Shown: positions 25,484 to 35,217, counted from the stretch's first letter. The stretch: 50,546 nt of DNA from Tannerella sp. (GCA_031271805.1 JAISUX010000122.1:1-50546), one strand, 5' to 3'. The notes: generated from the letters alone by a model not told the origin. Translations and numbers: made by a program.

Positions 25484-27928
25484 TTATCTGATGTTTGCAA
25501 TAGAAATGATGTCGGCAAAAACACCGGCTGCCGTGACATCGGCGCCTGCTCCGTAGCCCTTTATAATCATTGGGTAGTCGTGGTAGCGTTCGGTCGAAAT
25601 CATGATGATATTGTTGCTGCCTTCGAGTTCGTAGAGGGGATGGGTTATGTCAACTTCTATCAATCCGACTTCGCATTTTCCGGCGTTCATGCTTGCCACG
25701 AAGCGCAAGCGGCGTCCCTCGGCGACGACTTTCTTCCGTTTGGCCTCGAAATAATCGTCGAGTTCCGGTATCCGTCGCCAGAAATCATCGAGCGACCCCT
25801 CGAAATACTCGCGAGGGATAAAATGATTGGTGCGGACGTCTTCCAATTCGACCACATATCCCGCTTCACGAGCGAGGATCACAAGTTTGCGTATCACGTC
25901 CTTGCCGCTCATGTCGATGCGTGGGTCAGGCTCGGCGTACTGCGCTTCGACGGCCATGCGAATAGCCCGACTCAGCGGAATTTCCTCGCTGATAGTATTG
26001 AAGACGAAGTTCAGCGTCCCCGAAAGAACGGCTTCGAGGCGCAAGATGTGGTCGCCGCTGTTGATGAGGTCATTCATCGTATTAATGATCGGCAATCCCG
26101 CACCGACATTGGTCTCAAAGAGAAATTTTATTCCGCGCTTACGGGCTGTATCCTTTAGCAGGAGGTAGTTTTTATATGAAGATGCGGCGGCGATTTTGTT
26201 TGCCGCTACAATCGAGATATTTTTGTTGAGCAGCGATTCGTAGAGAGCGGCGATTTTCTCGCTTGACGTACAGTCAATAAAGATGGAGTTGAAGATGTTC
26301 ATCTTGATGATTTCATCACGCAGTATCGACGGCGATGATTCCATTCCGTTGGCTTTAAGCTCCTTAATGCATGTCTTCAGGTCGAGACCTTCGCGCTTCA
26401 TCAACAGCCGTTTCGAGTTAGCGATGCCGACTACGTTGAGTTTGACGCCGTTTTGCTTCATCAGTTTCTTTTGTTGGCGCTCGATTTGCTCAATGAGATG
26501 GCCTCCGACCGTCCCTACGCCTGCAAGAAAAAGATTCAACATCTTGTATTCCGAGAGGAAGAACGAATCGTGGATTGAGTTCAGCGCCTTACGCAGAAAT
26601 TCAAGTTTGATGACAAAGGATATATTTGTTTCGGAAGCCCCTTGTGCACAAGCTATTACACTTATTCCGGCGCGTCCGAGTGTGCCGAAAAGTTTTCCTG
26701 CAATGCCCGGCGTCCGTTTCATATTTTCGCCCACGATAGCTACGGTTGCAAGGTCGCGTTCGGCCACCATATCGTCGATTTCGCCGCGTGCACGTTCGGG
26801 AGCGAACTCGGCGTTCAGAACATCGACAGCCAACTGCGCGTCTTCGTTCTTGACGGCGAAAGTTGTGTTGTTTTCCGAACTTGCCTGCGAAACCATGAAT
26901 ACACTGATCCCGCTTTCAGCTAAAGCCCTGAAAATACGGTGGTTGACGCCAATAACCCCCACCATTCCAAGCCCTTGAACAGTCACGAGGCAAGTATCGT
27001 TAATTGACGATATCCCCTTGATTATAGCCTTCTTTTCATTGTTTGAATGATTAATATCTTTGGATATATAAGTGCCTGGCGCAGAGGGATTAAACGTATT
27101 GCGGATGCGAATAGGTATGTTTTTGTGGAAAGCCGGATAAATCGTCGGCGGATAGATGACCTTAGCGCCGAAGTTACACAACTCCATAGCCTCCGTAAAC
27201 GATAGATGTTCAATCACATAAGCCGAATTTATGATACGCGGGTCGGCAGTCATAAAGCCATCGACATCGGTCCATATCTCAAGTATTGAAGCGTCGAGCG
27301 CGGCAGTGATAATTGACGCCGTATAATCGGAACCGCCGCGTCCTAAGTTGGTTATCTCGCCGTCGTCCATGCTCGAAGAAACAAATCCGGGCACGAGCGC
27401 AACCTTAGGCAATACGGCGAATGTCTTACGAATCAGTTTGTTAGTCTGCTCAAAATCAACAACATGTTTTGAAAATTGCCGGTGTGTCTTGATAAATTCG
27501 CGGGCATCGTATAACTTCGCGCCCGTGATGACGTTCGCGACGATGAGCGACGAAAGCCTCTCGCCGTAGCTGACAATCGTATCCGATGTTTTGGCCGATA
27601 AATCCTTGATTAAGAACACACCGCGGTAGATATTTTCAAGCTCCTCGAATGTCTCCATAATTTTTTTCACGACCGCTGCACGCTTTGTTTTCGGCACAAC
27701 GCTTTCAACGACATTCCTGTGCCGGCTTACCATCTCATCAAACTCTTTTTTATATGCCTTATCACCTTTCGATGCGAGTTTTGAAGTAAGAATCAGTTGG
27801 TCGGTAATCCCGCCGAGAGCCGAAACGACCACAATTACAGGTTCTTTGACGGCCTCGACTATCTTTTTGACATTCAGAATACTATCCGCGGAACCTACGG
27901 AGGTCCCGCCGAATTTCAATACTTTCAT
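25484..27928 (-). CDS. thrA: Bifunctional aspartokinase / homoserine dehydrogenase
   Basis: 814 residues. The N-terminal aspartokinase has MKVLKFGGTSVGSAD, LGRGGSDYTASI and EIWTDVDGFMTADPRI. Two ACT-type regulatory segments lie around residues 310-460 (VTVQGLGMVGVIGV; VAIVGENMKRTPGIAGKLF). The C-terminal homoserine dehydrogenase begins near 470 (LFLAGVGTVGGHL) and includes AANKIA, FETNVGAGLPII, LSGTLNFVFN and AEPDPRIDMSGKDV. It performs the first and third steps of threonine and methionine synthesis, and the ACT segments suggest feedback control by threonine. thrC follows 10 bp downstream. Confidence 0.97.
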   Translation of the reverse strand: MKVLKFGGTSVGSADSILNVKKIVEAVKEPVIVVVSALGGITDQLILTSKLASKGDKAYKKEFDEMVSRHRNVVESVVPKTKRAAVVKKIMETFEELENIYRGVFLIKDLSAKTSDTIVSYGERLSSLIVANVITGAKLYDAREFIKTHRQFSKHVVDFEQTNKLIRKTFAVLPKVALVPGFVSSSMDDGEITNLGRGGSDYTASIITAALDASILEIWTDVDGFMTADPRIINSAYVIEHLSFTEAMELCNFGAKVIYPPTIYPAFHKNIPIRIRNTFNPSAPGTYISKDINHSNNEKKAIIKGISSINDTCLVTVQGLGMVGVIGVNHRIFRALAESGISVFMVSQASSENNTTFAVKNEDAQLAVDVLNAEFAPERARGEIDDMVAERDLATVAIVGENMKRTPGIAGKLFGTLGRAGISVIACAQGASETNISFVIKLEFLRKALNSIHDSFFLSEYKMLNLFLAGVGTVGGHLIEQIERQQKKLMKQNGVKLNVVGIANSKRLLMKREGLDLKTCIKELKANGMESSPSILRDEIIKMNIFNSIFIDCTSSEKIAALYESLLNKNISIVAANKIAAASSYKNYLLLKDTARKRGIKFLFETNVGAGLPIINTMNDLINSGDHILRLEAVLSGTLNFVFNTISEEIPLSRAIRMAVEAQYAEPDPRIDMSGKDVIRKLVILAREAGYVVELEDVRTNHFIPREYFEGSLDDFWRRIPELDDYFEAKRKKVVAEGRRLRFVASMNAGKCEVGLIEVDITHPLYELEGSNNIIMISTERYHDYPMIIKGYGAGADVTAAGVFADIISIANIR

Positions 27929-27964
27929 TATAACGATAATTTAAATTTTCAAAGATTCAAGCCG

Positions 27965-27972
27965 CAAAGATA
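27965..27972 (-). promoter_or_regulatory. -7 element of the thrA-thrC operon
   Basis: TATCTTTG on the minus strand, 36 bp upstream of the thrA start. Confidence 0.55.
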
Positions 27973-28040
27973 AATATTTTTTTACAAAACAGTTGTAATA
28001 ACGAAGTTAAATTAATAAGAACATAAAGGCAAAAAAACTT

Positions 28041-28940
28041 TTATGCAATGATTTTGAGCGTATTATTAACTTTTTCTATTGCATCGTCTATTTGTGCGGC
28101 GGAGATCATGCCGAGGGTCATGCAGTGGATATTGGCCTCTGTCAGGGCATAGTTGATGGATTGCTTGCGTTCGCGTTCGAGGACGTTGCGCCCTTCGCCG
28201 AAGATTTTCATGCCGATGATGCCTTTGCCGTTAGCTTTGGCGACGCCGAGGATTTCGTTGACCTCGTCGGGAGCGCCGTCCATGAGTGTTTGGAAAGGAT
28301 TTATGCGAGCCATGATAACCTCGACCCAGGGGTTGACGGCCGCCTCGCGCAGGGCGTCGATATCGTGGCACGAGACACCGAGAGTGCGGATTTTACCTGC
28401 CTGCTTAGCCTTGGATAATTCGTTCATGTAATGGGTGCGGTTTTTGCCCCATTGGCCGTCGGTCATGCAGTGCATCAACAAGATGTCGATATAGTCGGTA
28501 TTAAATTCTTTGAGATAGCGGTTGACATTGTCGGATACCGATTCGATGCGGTCGGAGCCGTCTTCGAACGTCCACATCTTCGTCAGGACGGTGATTTCTT
28601 TGCGCGGCAGGCTTTTGATGACGTTGCCGGTGAAAGGGATTGAGCCGTAGGATTCGGCGGTGTCATAGAACCGGATGCCCCGCTCGTAGGCGTAATGGGC
28701 GAGTTTGGTGAAACGGTCGAGACCCATACGGGTAAAGTCGGATGACCTGTTACCGCCGTGGGTGCCTGTTCCCATTGCGATGCGCGAGACGGTAAGTCCC
28801 GATTCGCCGAGTTTAACGCTGTCAACGAGAGCGTCCGCCTGAAGTGAGACGTGGCAATTAGCCAAACCCGACTGTAAAACCGAAAGCCCTGCAAGCCCGA
28901 AAGCCCCGGCTTTGATGAATTTTCTTCTATTCATATCCAT
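28041..28940 (-). CDS. Aldo/keto reductase with Tat-type signal
   Basis: 299 residues. The N-terminus (MNRRKFIKAGAFGLAGLSVL) is a twin-arginine signal, so an exported or membrane-tethered oxidoreductase is predicted. The AKR core has GESGLTVSRIAMGTG, IRFYDTAESYG (Asp and Tyr of the tetrad), LTKMWTF (Lys), LLMHCMTDG (His) and TLGVSCHDIDAL. Substrate unknown. It lies 38 bp downstream of the SMP-30-like gene on the same strand and is probably cotranscribed, suggesting oxidation or reduction of a sugar or lactone. Two start codons (28940 and 28934) are equally plausible. Confidence 0.9.
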   Translation of the reverse strand: MDMNRRKFIKAGAFGLAGLSVLQSGLANCHVSLQADALVDSVKLGESGLTVSRIAMGTGTHGGNRSSDFTRMGLDRFTKLAHYAYERGIRFYDTAESYGSIPFTGNVIKSLPRKEITVLTKMWTFEDGSDRIESVSDNVNRYLKEFNTDYIDILLMHCMTDGQWGKNRTHYMNELSKAKQAGKIRTLGVSCHDIDALREAAVNPWVEVIMARINPFQTLMDGAPDEVNEILGVAKANGKGIIGMKIFGEGRNVLERERKQSINYALTEANIHCMTLGMISAAQIDDAIEKVNNTLKIIA

Positions 28941-28978
28941 AGTTGTTGTTTTTTGGGTGCATAGTGCACGGTTTATAA

Positions 28979-29890
28979 TTATTTTTCCGAATTTCTCACT
29001 CCCGCAACCCGTGTACGAATTGCGTAAAAACCATTAGAGGCCGTTATAAAGAGCGTTTTCATGTCTTTGCCGCCGAAGCAGACATTGGCTGTCCACTGTG
29101 CATCGACGGGGATATTGACGATTTTTTCGCCTTTGGGGTTGAACACCGTCACCCCTCTGCCTGTCAGGTAAATATTGCCTTTGCTGTCGATGGTCATGCC
29201 GTCGGAACCCATTTCGCAGAAAAGGCGTTTGTTCGTAAGCGTTCCATCTGCTTGAATATCAAAGGTATATGTCTTGCCGGCGCGGATATCGGCTACATAG
29301 AGCAAACGTCCGTCAGACGTCCCGATGATACCGTTGGGCTGTTGGAGACTGTTATCTACACGGATAGCTTTTGTGCTGCCGGGTGCGAGGTAATAGACGT
29401 GTTGCCCGTCCTGTTGCATCTCCGGGTCACGCTTCCAATAATCGCGTTTGTAGAGCGGGTCGGTGAAGTAGATGCCGCCCGACGGGTGCACCCACAGGTC
29501 GTTCGGCCCGTTGAGTTTTTTGCCGTCAAAGTCGGTCAGCACGACCTCATGACCTCCCATCATATCGAAGCGCCATATCTCGTTTTCAAGGTCGGAGCAG
29601 GCGAGCAACTTGCCGTCGAGGTCGAAATAGAGGCCGTTTGCACGCCCCGTATTATCGCTGAAAACGGTCATTTTCTTTTCATCAACCGACCATCTGAGGA
29701 TTTTGTCGTTAGGCTGGTCGGTGAAATAGATGTTGCCGTCGTGGTCAACTGCCGGCCCTTCGGTGAAACTAAAGCCGTCCGACAACAGTACGACCTGTTC
29801 GCCGGAAGCTGTGATTGCCTCGTTTGTCTGCGCTACCGCACTCGTTGCGGCAAGCATAATTGCAAGTGTTAAAAATAAATTCTTCGCCAT
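28979..29890 (-). CDS. SMP-30/gluconolactonase-like secreted protein
   Basis: 303 residues. A signal peptide (MAKNLFLTLAIMLAATSAVAQ) predicts a periplasmic location. Six-bladed propeller repeats: SFTEGPAVDHDGNIYFTD with a metal-binding Glu, GRANGLYFDLDGKLL, LNGPNDLWVHPSGGIYFTD, QQPNGIIGTSDGRLLYVAD and GSDGMTIDSKGNIYLT. The family hydrolyses sugar lactones using a divalent metal. It is divergent from the NUDIX-xylose operon and shares the intergenic region with the two TTGTA-N5-TACAA sites, so a link to aldose oxidation (for example xylonolactone) is possible but only inferred. Confidence 0.88.
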   Translation of the reverse strand: MAKNLFLTLAIMLAATSAVAQTNEAITASGEQVVLLSDGFSFTEGPAVDHDGNIYFTDQPNDKILRWSVDEKKMTVFSDNTGRANGLYFDLDGKLLACSDLENEIWRFDMMGGHEVVLTDFDGKKLNGPNDLWVHPSGGIYFTDPLYKRDYWKRDPEMQQDGQHVYYLAPGSTKAIRVDNSLQQPNGIIGTSDGRLLYVADIRAGKTYTFDIQADGTLTNKRLFCEMGSDGMTIDSKGNIYLTGRGVTVFNPKGEKIVNIPVDAQWTANVCFGGKDMKTLFITASNGFYAIRTRVAGVRNSEK

Positions 29891-29919
29891 AACTCATTGC
29901 TTTTCCGTGACTGATTTTG

Positions 29920-29927
29920 CAAATATA
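29920..29927 (-). promoter_or_regulatory. -7 element of the SMP-30-like gene
   Basis: TATATTTG on the minus strand, 29 bp upstream of the start. No clear -33 element. Confidence 0.5.
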
Positions 29928-29980
29928 AGCCTTTTGTTCCATATTTTTCGGTTTTACATGATTTTTAACATTTGAATATA

Positions 29981-29995
29981 TTGTATTTTGTACAA
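29981..29995. promoter_or_regulatory. Candidate operator, copy 1
   Basis: TTGTATTTTGTACAA, an inverted repeat TTGTA-N5-TACAA. It lies between the divergent promoters. Confidence 0.6.
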
Positions 29996-30013
29996 TAATA
30001 CTAACAAATGTTA

Positions 30014-30028
30014 TTGTATTATTTACAA
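30014..30028. promoter_or_regulatory. Candidate operator, copy 2
   Basis: TTGTATTATTTACAA, the same TTGTA-N5-TACAA pattern, centred 33 bp from copy 1 (about three helical turns). Confidence 0.6.
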
Positions 30029-30096
30029 TTTGTAATATCTTGAAATAATATGTTTTATAACATATAAAAAAATTTTTTTATGTGCTCTAAACGAAT

Positions 30097-30104
30097 TATT
30101 TTTG
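30097..30104 (+). promoter_or_regulatory. -7 element of the NUDIX-xylose operon
   Basis: TATTTTTG, 31 bp upstream of the start. The -33 position reads only TTTT. Confidence 0.5.
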
Positions 30105-30135
30105 CAGCATTGAAGTATAAGAAAATAATTAAAAA

Positions 30136-30858
30136 ATGACGATGAAGAGGCAATATAACCCTTATGTTTCAGTTGATTGCGTGGTGTTCGGATTCGACTG
30201 CCGCGACATAAACGTATTGCTTATAGAGAGGCGTATCAACGAGAACAATCACGATTACAACGACAAGAAGCTGCCGGGGAGCCTTATTTATATGGATGAG
30301 AATCTTGATGAGGCGGCGGCGCGTGTGTTGACCGAGTTAACGGGGCTGAAAAACATCCCATTGAGCCAGTTTCATAGTTTCGGCGATCCCGGGCGGTCGA
30401 GCAATCCGCGCGACGTGTTGTGGTTGGAGAAAACGACCCACACCAAGATTGGGCGCATCGTGACGGTAGGCTATGTTGCGCTGATAAAAATTAACCGTCG
30501 TATCACGTTGGATTCGCCCGACAGGTCGGCTAACTGGTTTAATGTCAGCGATATAGGCGGGATAAATCTTGCTTTCGACCATGCGCAGATTATCCGCAAG
30601 GGTTTGGAGTATATCAAACATTGGCTCAATGTCGAGCCTGACCTGATGTTCAAATTGCTGCCGCGCAAGTTTACCCTTTCGCAATTGCGATTGCTGTATG
30701 ACGCTGTAAATCAGACACATTCGGATGTTCGTAATTTTCAGAAAAAGGTCAAGAACTGGAATAACATCGTTGAACTCGACGAATTTGAAAAGAACGTCCC
30801 GCATCGTGCGGCGAGGCTTTACAAGAAGCTCGAGGGGCATAAAACCGCAACATTGTAG
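30136..30858 (+). CDS. NUDIX-type (NrtR/AraR-like) transcriptional regulator, probably of xylose use
   Basis: 240 residues. Residues about 10-140 form a NUDIX-like domain and about 150-230 a winged-helix part (RKFTLSQLRLLYDAV, RNFQKKVK, PHRAARLYK). In Bacteroidota this architecture regulates sugar catabolism (arabinose in Bacteroides thetaiotaomicron) by binding a sugar or intermediate. The NUDIX box (48-70) reads LPGSLIYMDENLDEAAARVLTELTG: compared with GX5EX7REUXEE, the RE and EE positions are altered (RV, EL), so hydrolase activity is unlikely. It directly precedes xylB (27 bp) and two inverted repeats lie upstream, supporting a xylose regulator. Confidence 0.85.
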   Translation: MTMKRQYNPYVSVDCVVFGFDCRDINVLLIERRINENNHDYNDKKLPGSLIYMDENLDEAAARVLTELTGLKNIPLSQFHSFGDPGRSSNPRDVLWLEKTTHTKIGRIVTVGYVALIKINRRITLDSPDRSANWFNVSDIGGINLAFDHAQIIRKGLEYIKHWLNVEPDLMFKLLPRKFTLSQLRLLYDAVNQTHSDVRNFQKKVKNWNNIVELDEFEKNVPHRAARLYKKLEGHKTATL

Positions 30859-30885
30859 ATTATTCAAAATTTTAAATAGAAATAT

Positions 30886-32382
30886 ATGTATTTACTTGGT
30901 TATGATTTAGGAAGTTCTTCGGTAAAAGCGAGTTTGGTAGATTCGGCAACGGGCGCTGTTGCGGCGTCCGACTTTTTCCCTAAGAAAGAGATGGAAATTA
31001 AGTCCGAAAAAGCGGGATGGGCGGAGCAGTCGCCCGAAACATGGTGGGTTAATCTCAAGGCGGTTACCAAGGCGGTTTTGAAAGCGGCCGGTGATGCGGA
31101 TGCGGCTTTCGACGTTGCCAAAATCGCTGCTATAGGCATCTCATATCAGATGCACGGATTAGTCCTTGTTGATGAGGCGATGCGCGTTATCCGCGATTCG
31201 ATTATTTGGTGCGACAGTCGCGCCGTGTCGTATGGCGAGACGGCTCTCAAGGAAATCGGCGTCGAGCAATGCCTTTCGCGAACACTCAACTCGCCGGGCA
31301 ATTTCACGCTCTCGAAACTCGCATGGGTAAAGGAAAATGAGCCTGATAACTACTTTCGTGCGAAGTATTATATGCTGCCGGGCGACTATATCGCGCTTCG
31401 TATGACGGGACAGGCTTGTACTACGGTGTCGGGACTGTCCGAAGGTATCGCATGGGATTTTTCGAGGAATGAGCCGGCGGGCTTCCTATATGACTACTTC
31501 GGTTTCAATAAGAGGCTTATCCCTGAGATCGCGCCGACTTTTGGCGTTCAGGGGCGTTTGACCGCAATAGCCGCTGCGGAATTGGGCTTAGCGGAAGGCG
31601 TTCCGGTGACATACCGCGCCGGAGACCAACCTAATAATGCCCTGTCGCTAAACGTATTAGAGCCTGGAGAGATTGCTGCTACGGCAGGTACGTCGGGTGT
31701 AGTTTACGGAGTGAATGGGGATGCGAAATATGACCCTCAGTCGCGCGTCAATTCCTTCGCTCACGTCAATCACTCCGTCTCTCGCGCGCGCGTGGGCGTA
31801 CTATTATGTATAAACGGCGCGGCGATTCTTAATGCGTGGATTAAGCATAATCTCGCGCCCGAAGGCATCACGTACGGCGAGATGAACGAACTTGCGAAAG
31901 CCGTTCCCACGGGCAGCGAGGGCTTGAGCATGATTCCGTTCGGCAACGGCGCCGAGCGAGTGCTTTGCAACAGTGAGCCGGGCTGCTCGGTACACGGCAT
32001 CAACTTCCTGCGCCACGGCTTGCCGCATCTGATACGCGCCGCCCACGAGGGTATAGCCTTCTCGTTCAAATATGGCATGGACATAATGAATAGCATTGGT
32101 ATTGAGACGAAAACGATTCGCGCCGGCTATGCCAATCTTTTTTTAAGTCCGATTTTCAGGCAGACGCTTGCGAACATTACAGGAGCGACAATAGAGCTTT
32201 ACAACACCGACGGCTCTGTCGGCGCGGCGCGTGGAGCCGGTATAGGCGCAGGAATCTACAAAACCCCTGCCGAAGCTTTCGCGACGCTGAAGAAAGTGCT
32301 TGTGGTTGCGCCGGAGCAAGCCGACATGCCGGCAAGCATGGACGCCTATGAATTATGGAGAAAACGAGGAAATTTAATATAA
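30886..32382 (+). CDS. xylB: Xylulokinase
   Basis: 498 residues, FGGY carbohydrate kinase family. It phosphorylates D-xylulose with ATP to xylulose-5-phosphate. Motifs: YLLGYDLGSSSVKASLVD (phosphate 1), GISYQMHGLVLVD, SIIWCDSRA, LPGDYIALRMTG, AGDQPNNALSLNVLEPGEIAATAGTSGVVYG (phosphate 2) and GSVGAARGAGIGAG. It precedes xylA by 29 bp in an operon with regulator, isomerase and transporter. Confidence 0.95.
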   Translation: MYLLGYDLGSSSVKASLVDSATGAVAASDFFPKKEMEIKSEKAGWAEQSPETWWVNLKAVTKAVLKAAGDADAAFDVAKIAAIGISYQMHGLVLVDEAMRVIRDSIIWCDSRAVSYGETALKEIGVEQCLSRTLNSPGNFTLSKLAWVKENEPDNYFRAKYYMLPGDYIALRMTGQACTTVSGLSEGIAWDFSRNEPAGFLYDYFGFNKRLIPEIAPTFGVQGRLTAIAAAELGLAEGVPVTYRAGDQPNNALSLNVLEPGEIAATAGTSGVVYGVNGDAKYDPQSRVNSFAHVNHSVSRARVGVLLCINGAAILNAWIKHNLAPEGITYGEMNELAKAVPTGSEGLSMIPFGNGAERVLCNSEPGCSVHGINFLRHGLPHLIRAAHEGIAFSFKYGMDIMNSIGIETKTIRAGYANLFLSPIFRQTLANITGATIELYNTDGSVGAARGAGIGAGIYKTPAEAFATLKKVLVVAPEQADMPASMDAYELWRKRGNLI

Positions 32383-32411
32383 TATACTAACTAATTAAAA
32401 ATTAAACATTT

Positions 32412-33731
32412 ATGAGTGCAAAAATTTATTTTCCGATGGTGGAAAAAATCAGGTTTGAAGGGAAAGAAAGCAAAAATCCCTTGGCATTTCGTTATTATGA
32501 CCCGGAAAAGGTCGTTTACGGCAAGAAAATGAAGGAATGGTTCAAATTCTCTATGGCGTGGTGGCATACACTCGGCGCCGACGGCGGCGACCCGTTCGGC
32601 CCTGGCACCAAGACCTTCCCATGGACCCAAGGGGTGAGCGACGTTATCGAACTTGCAAAGCAAAAGATGGACGCCGGTTTCGAGTTCATGCAGAAAATCG
32701 GGATCGAATACTACTGTTTCCATGACATCGACCTTGTGTCGGAAGGTTCGTCGATAGAAGAATATGAGTCTAACCTGAAGCAAATCGTCGCTTATGCCAA
32801 GCAGAAGCAGGCCGAGACAGGCATTAAACTGTTGTGGGGTACGGCCAATGTGTTCGGCCACAAGCGTTATACCAACGGCGCCGCTACTAATCCCGACTTT
32901 GACGTCGTAGCCCGCGTGGCGGTACAAATCAAGAACGCCCTCGACGCTACAATCGAGCTTGGCGGCGAGAATTACGTCTTTTGGGGTGGTCGCGAAGGCT
33001 ACTATTCGCTTCTTAACACCGATATGAAGCGTGAAAAAACGCATCTCGCACAGATGCTGAAGGCCGCCCGCGACTATGCCCGCGCTAAGGGTTTCAAGGG
33101 TAATTTCCTTATCGAGCCTAAACCTATGGAACCGACCAAACATCAGTATGATGTTGATGCAGAGACGGTTATAGGTTTTTTGCGCGCTAACGGCCTCGAC
33201 AAGGATTTCAAGCTCAATATTGAGGTCAACCACGCGACCCTCGCCGGCCATACCTTCGAGCATGAGCTGCAATGCGCTGCCGATGCGGGATTGCTCGGTT
33301 CGATCGACGCCAACCGCGGCGACGCGCAGAACGGCTGGGACACCGACCAGTTCCCCGTCGATACTTACGAACTCACTCAAGCCATGCTTGTGATACTACG
33401 TAACGGCGGCCTGCAAGGCGGCGGCACTAATTTCGACGCCAAGACACGTCGCAGTTCGACCGATCTTGAGGATATCTTCATCGCTCATATTGCAGGAATG
33501 GACGCATTTGCACGCGCCCTCGAAAGCGCAGCCGCAATACTTGAATCGTCCGAAATCCCCGCTTTGTTGCGCGAGCGCTATTCGTCGTTCGACAGCGGCA
33601 AGGGCAAGAGCTTCGAGGACGGTCAACTCACGCTTGAGGATCTTGTAGCTTACGCGAAAGCTAAGGGTGAACCGAAACAAATCAGCGGTAAGCAGGAATT
33701 GTACGAGGCTATTGTTAATTTTTATGTATGA
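32412..33731 (+). CDS. xylA: Xylose isomerase
   Basis: 439 residues, group II length. It converts D-xylose to D-xylulose with two divalent metals. Motifs: [22 protein letters not shown]-type YYCFHDIDL with the catalytic His, [37 protein letters not shown], and [17 protein letters not shown]. Together with xylB and the MFS transporter it forms a full xylose uptake and entry pathway. The transporter starts 1 bp after its stop. Confidence 0.97.
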   Translation: MSAKIYFPMVEKIRFEGKESKNPLAFRYYDPEKVVYGKKMKEWFKFSMAWWHTLGADGGDPFGPGTKTFPWTQGVSDVIELAKQKMDAGFEFMQKIGIEYYCFHDIDLVSEGSSIEEYESNLKQIVAYAKQKQAETGIKLLWGTANVFGHKRYTNGAATNPDFDVVARVAVQIKNALDATIELGGENYVFWGGREGYYSLLNTDMKREKTHLAQMLKAARDYARAKGFKGNFLIEPKPMEPTKHQYDVDAETVIGFLRANGLDKDFKLNIEVNHATLAGHTFEHELQCAADAGLLGSIDANRGDAQNGWDTDQFPVDTYELTQAMLVILRNGGLQGGGTNFDAKTRRSSTDLEDIFIAHIAGMDAFARALESAAAILESSEIPALLRERYSSFDSGKGKSFEDGQLTLEDLVAYAKAKGEPKQISGKQELYEAIVNFYV

Positions 33732-33732
33732 C

Positions 33733-35181
33733 ATGAAAAGAGAATATAACCTCGCGTACATAGTTTGTATAACCCTTGTGGCGACCCTCGGCGGCTTGCT
33801 GTTCGGCTATGATACGGCCGTCATTTCGGGCGCCGAGAAAGGACTTGAAGGCTTTTTCCTTGGCGCAAAGGATTTTCAATATACTAAGGTCCTGCACGGT
33901 ATAACCTCGTCGAGTGCACTTATCGGATGCGTTGTCGGCGGGCTTATATCCGGATTTTTCGCTTCCCGTTACGGGCGGCGCGACTCGTTGCGTTTCGCGT
34001 CCGTGCTGTTTTTTCTTTCGGCTCTCGGATCGTGGTCTCCCGAATTTCTTTTCTTTGAAAAGGGCGTTCCTACATGGGATCTCTGGATAACATTCAACCT
34101 CTACCGCGTACTCGGCGGGATAGGCGTAGGGCTTGCCTCGGCGATAGTGCCGATGTACATAGCCGAGATTTCGCCCTCTAACATCCGCGGGACGCTCGTC
34201 TCGTGCAACCAGTTTGCAATAATTTTCGGTATGTTGGTGGTCTATTTCGTTAATTTCCTGATACTTGGCGATCATACTAATCCTATTGTCGATAAGGATG
34301 CGGCGGGAATACTGAGCGTTAATGCCGCTTCCGATCCGTGGACAATAGCGACCGGTTGGCGCAGGATGTTCGTCTCGGAGGCGTATGTAGCCTTTGTTTT
34401 CGGTATCCTGCTGTTTTTCGTGCCCCGCACGCCGCGCTATCTTGTGCTTGTCGGGCAGAACGAACGCGCGATGTCGATACTGACAAAAATCAACGGCATG
34501 ACGAAAGCTAAGGAAATCCTCGACGACATAGTCTCCACCTCAAAGGAAAAAACCGAGAAACTCTTTGCTTACGGCTCGCTTGTAGTCATCATCGGCATAT
34601 TGCTGTCGGTCTTCCAGCAGGCAATCGGTATCAACGCCGTGCTGTATTTCGCCCCCCGCATCTTCGACAGTGTAGGCGTTGAGGGCGGAGGTATGATGCA
34701 AACGGTTATTATGGGAATCGTCAACATCCTGTTCACCGTTGTGGCAATAGTCACCGTGGATAAGTTCGGTCGTAAACCGCTGTTAATCATTGGTTCCATA
34801 GGTATGGCCGTGGGCGCATTCGCCGTTGCCCTGTGCGATAATTTCGCCGTCAAGGGAATCGTTCCGGCGCTGTCGGTTATCGTTTATTCAGCATTTTTTA
34901 TGATGTCGTGGGGGCCGATTTGCTGGGTGTTGATATCCGAAATCTTCCCGAATACAATTCGCGGAAAGGCTGTGGCAATTGCCGTTGCTGCGCAATGGAT
35001 ATTCAATTATATCGTCTCATCGACTTTCCCGCCGCTCTACGATTTCAGTCCGATGCTGGCTTACGGCCTGTATGGAGTGATGTGCGTTTTCGCCGCCCTG
35101 TTCGTGTGGAAGTTAGTCCCCGAAACCAAAGGCAAAACCCTCGAAGACATGACGCGACTTTGGAAGAAACGGGCAAGTTGA
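33733..35181 (+). CDS. xylE: Sugar porter of the MFS family, probable D-xylose:H+ symporter
   Basis: About 482 residues, 12 predicted membrane helices. Sugar-porter signatures: GGLLFGYDTAVISGAEKG, SRYGRRDSLR, YIAEISPSNIRGTLVSCNQ, DKFGRKPLL and PETKGKTLEDM. The cytoplasmic loop near residues 245-285 is normal for XylE-like proteins. The start at 33733 (MKREYNLAY) gives a 1-bp gap after xylA; an in-frame ATG at 33724 inside xylA is possible. Xylose specificity is inferred from the operon. Confidence 0.9.
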   Translation: MKREYNLAYIVCITLVATLGGLLFGYDTAVISGAEKGLEGFFLGAKDFQYTKVLHGITSSSALIGCVVGGLISGFFASRYGRRDSLRFASVLFFLSALGSWSPEFLFFEKGVPTWDLWITFNLYRVLGGIGVGLASAIVPMYIAEISPSNIRGTLVSCNQFAIIFGMLVVYFVNFLILGDHTNPIVDKDAAGILSVNAASDPWTIATGWRRMFVSEAYVAFVFGILLFFVPRTPRYLVLVGQNERAMSILTKINGMTKAKEILDDIVSTSKEKTEKLFAYGSLVVIIGILLSVFQQAIGINAVLYFAPRIFDSVGVEGGGMMQTVIMGIVNILFTVVAIVTVDKFGRKPLLIIGSIGMAVGAFAVALCDNFAVKGIVPALSVIVYSAFFMMSWGPICWVLISEIFPNTIRGKAVAIAVAAQWIFNYIVSSTFPPLYDFSPMLAYGLYGVMCVFAALFVWKLVPETKGKTLEDMTRLWKKRAS

Positions 35182-35217
35182 ATAAACTTAAAATAATCAC
35201 AAATAAATTTAAAATGC

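Noticed and set aside
28957-28969. GTGCA-TAG-TGCAC palindrome between the SMP-30 and aldo/keto reductase genes
   Set aside because: The stem is only 5 bp, no T tract follows, and there is no promoter alignment. It is too weak to call a site.
32391-33380. Open frame of 329 codons on the minus strand opposite xylA
   Set aside because: It is a mirror of the xylose isomerase coding sequence, with no family motifs or promoter.
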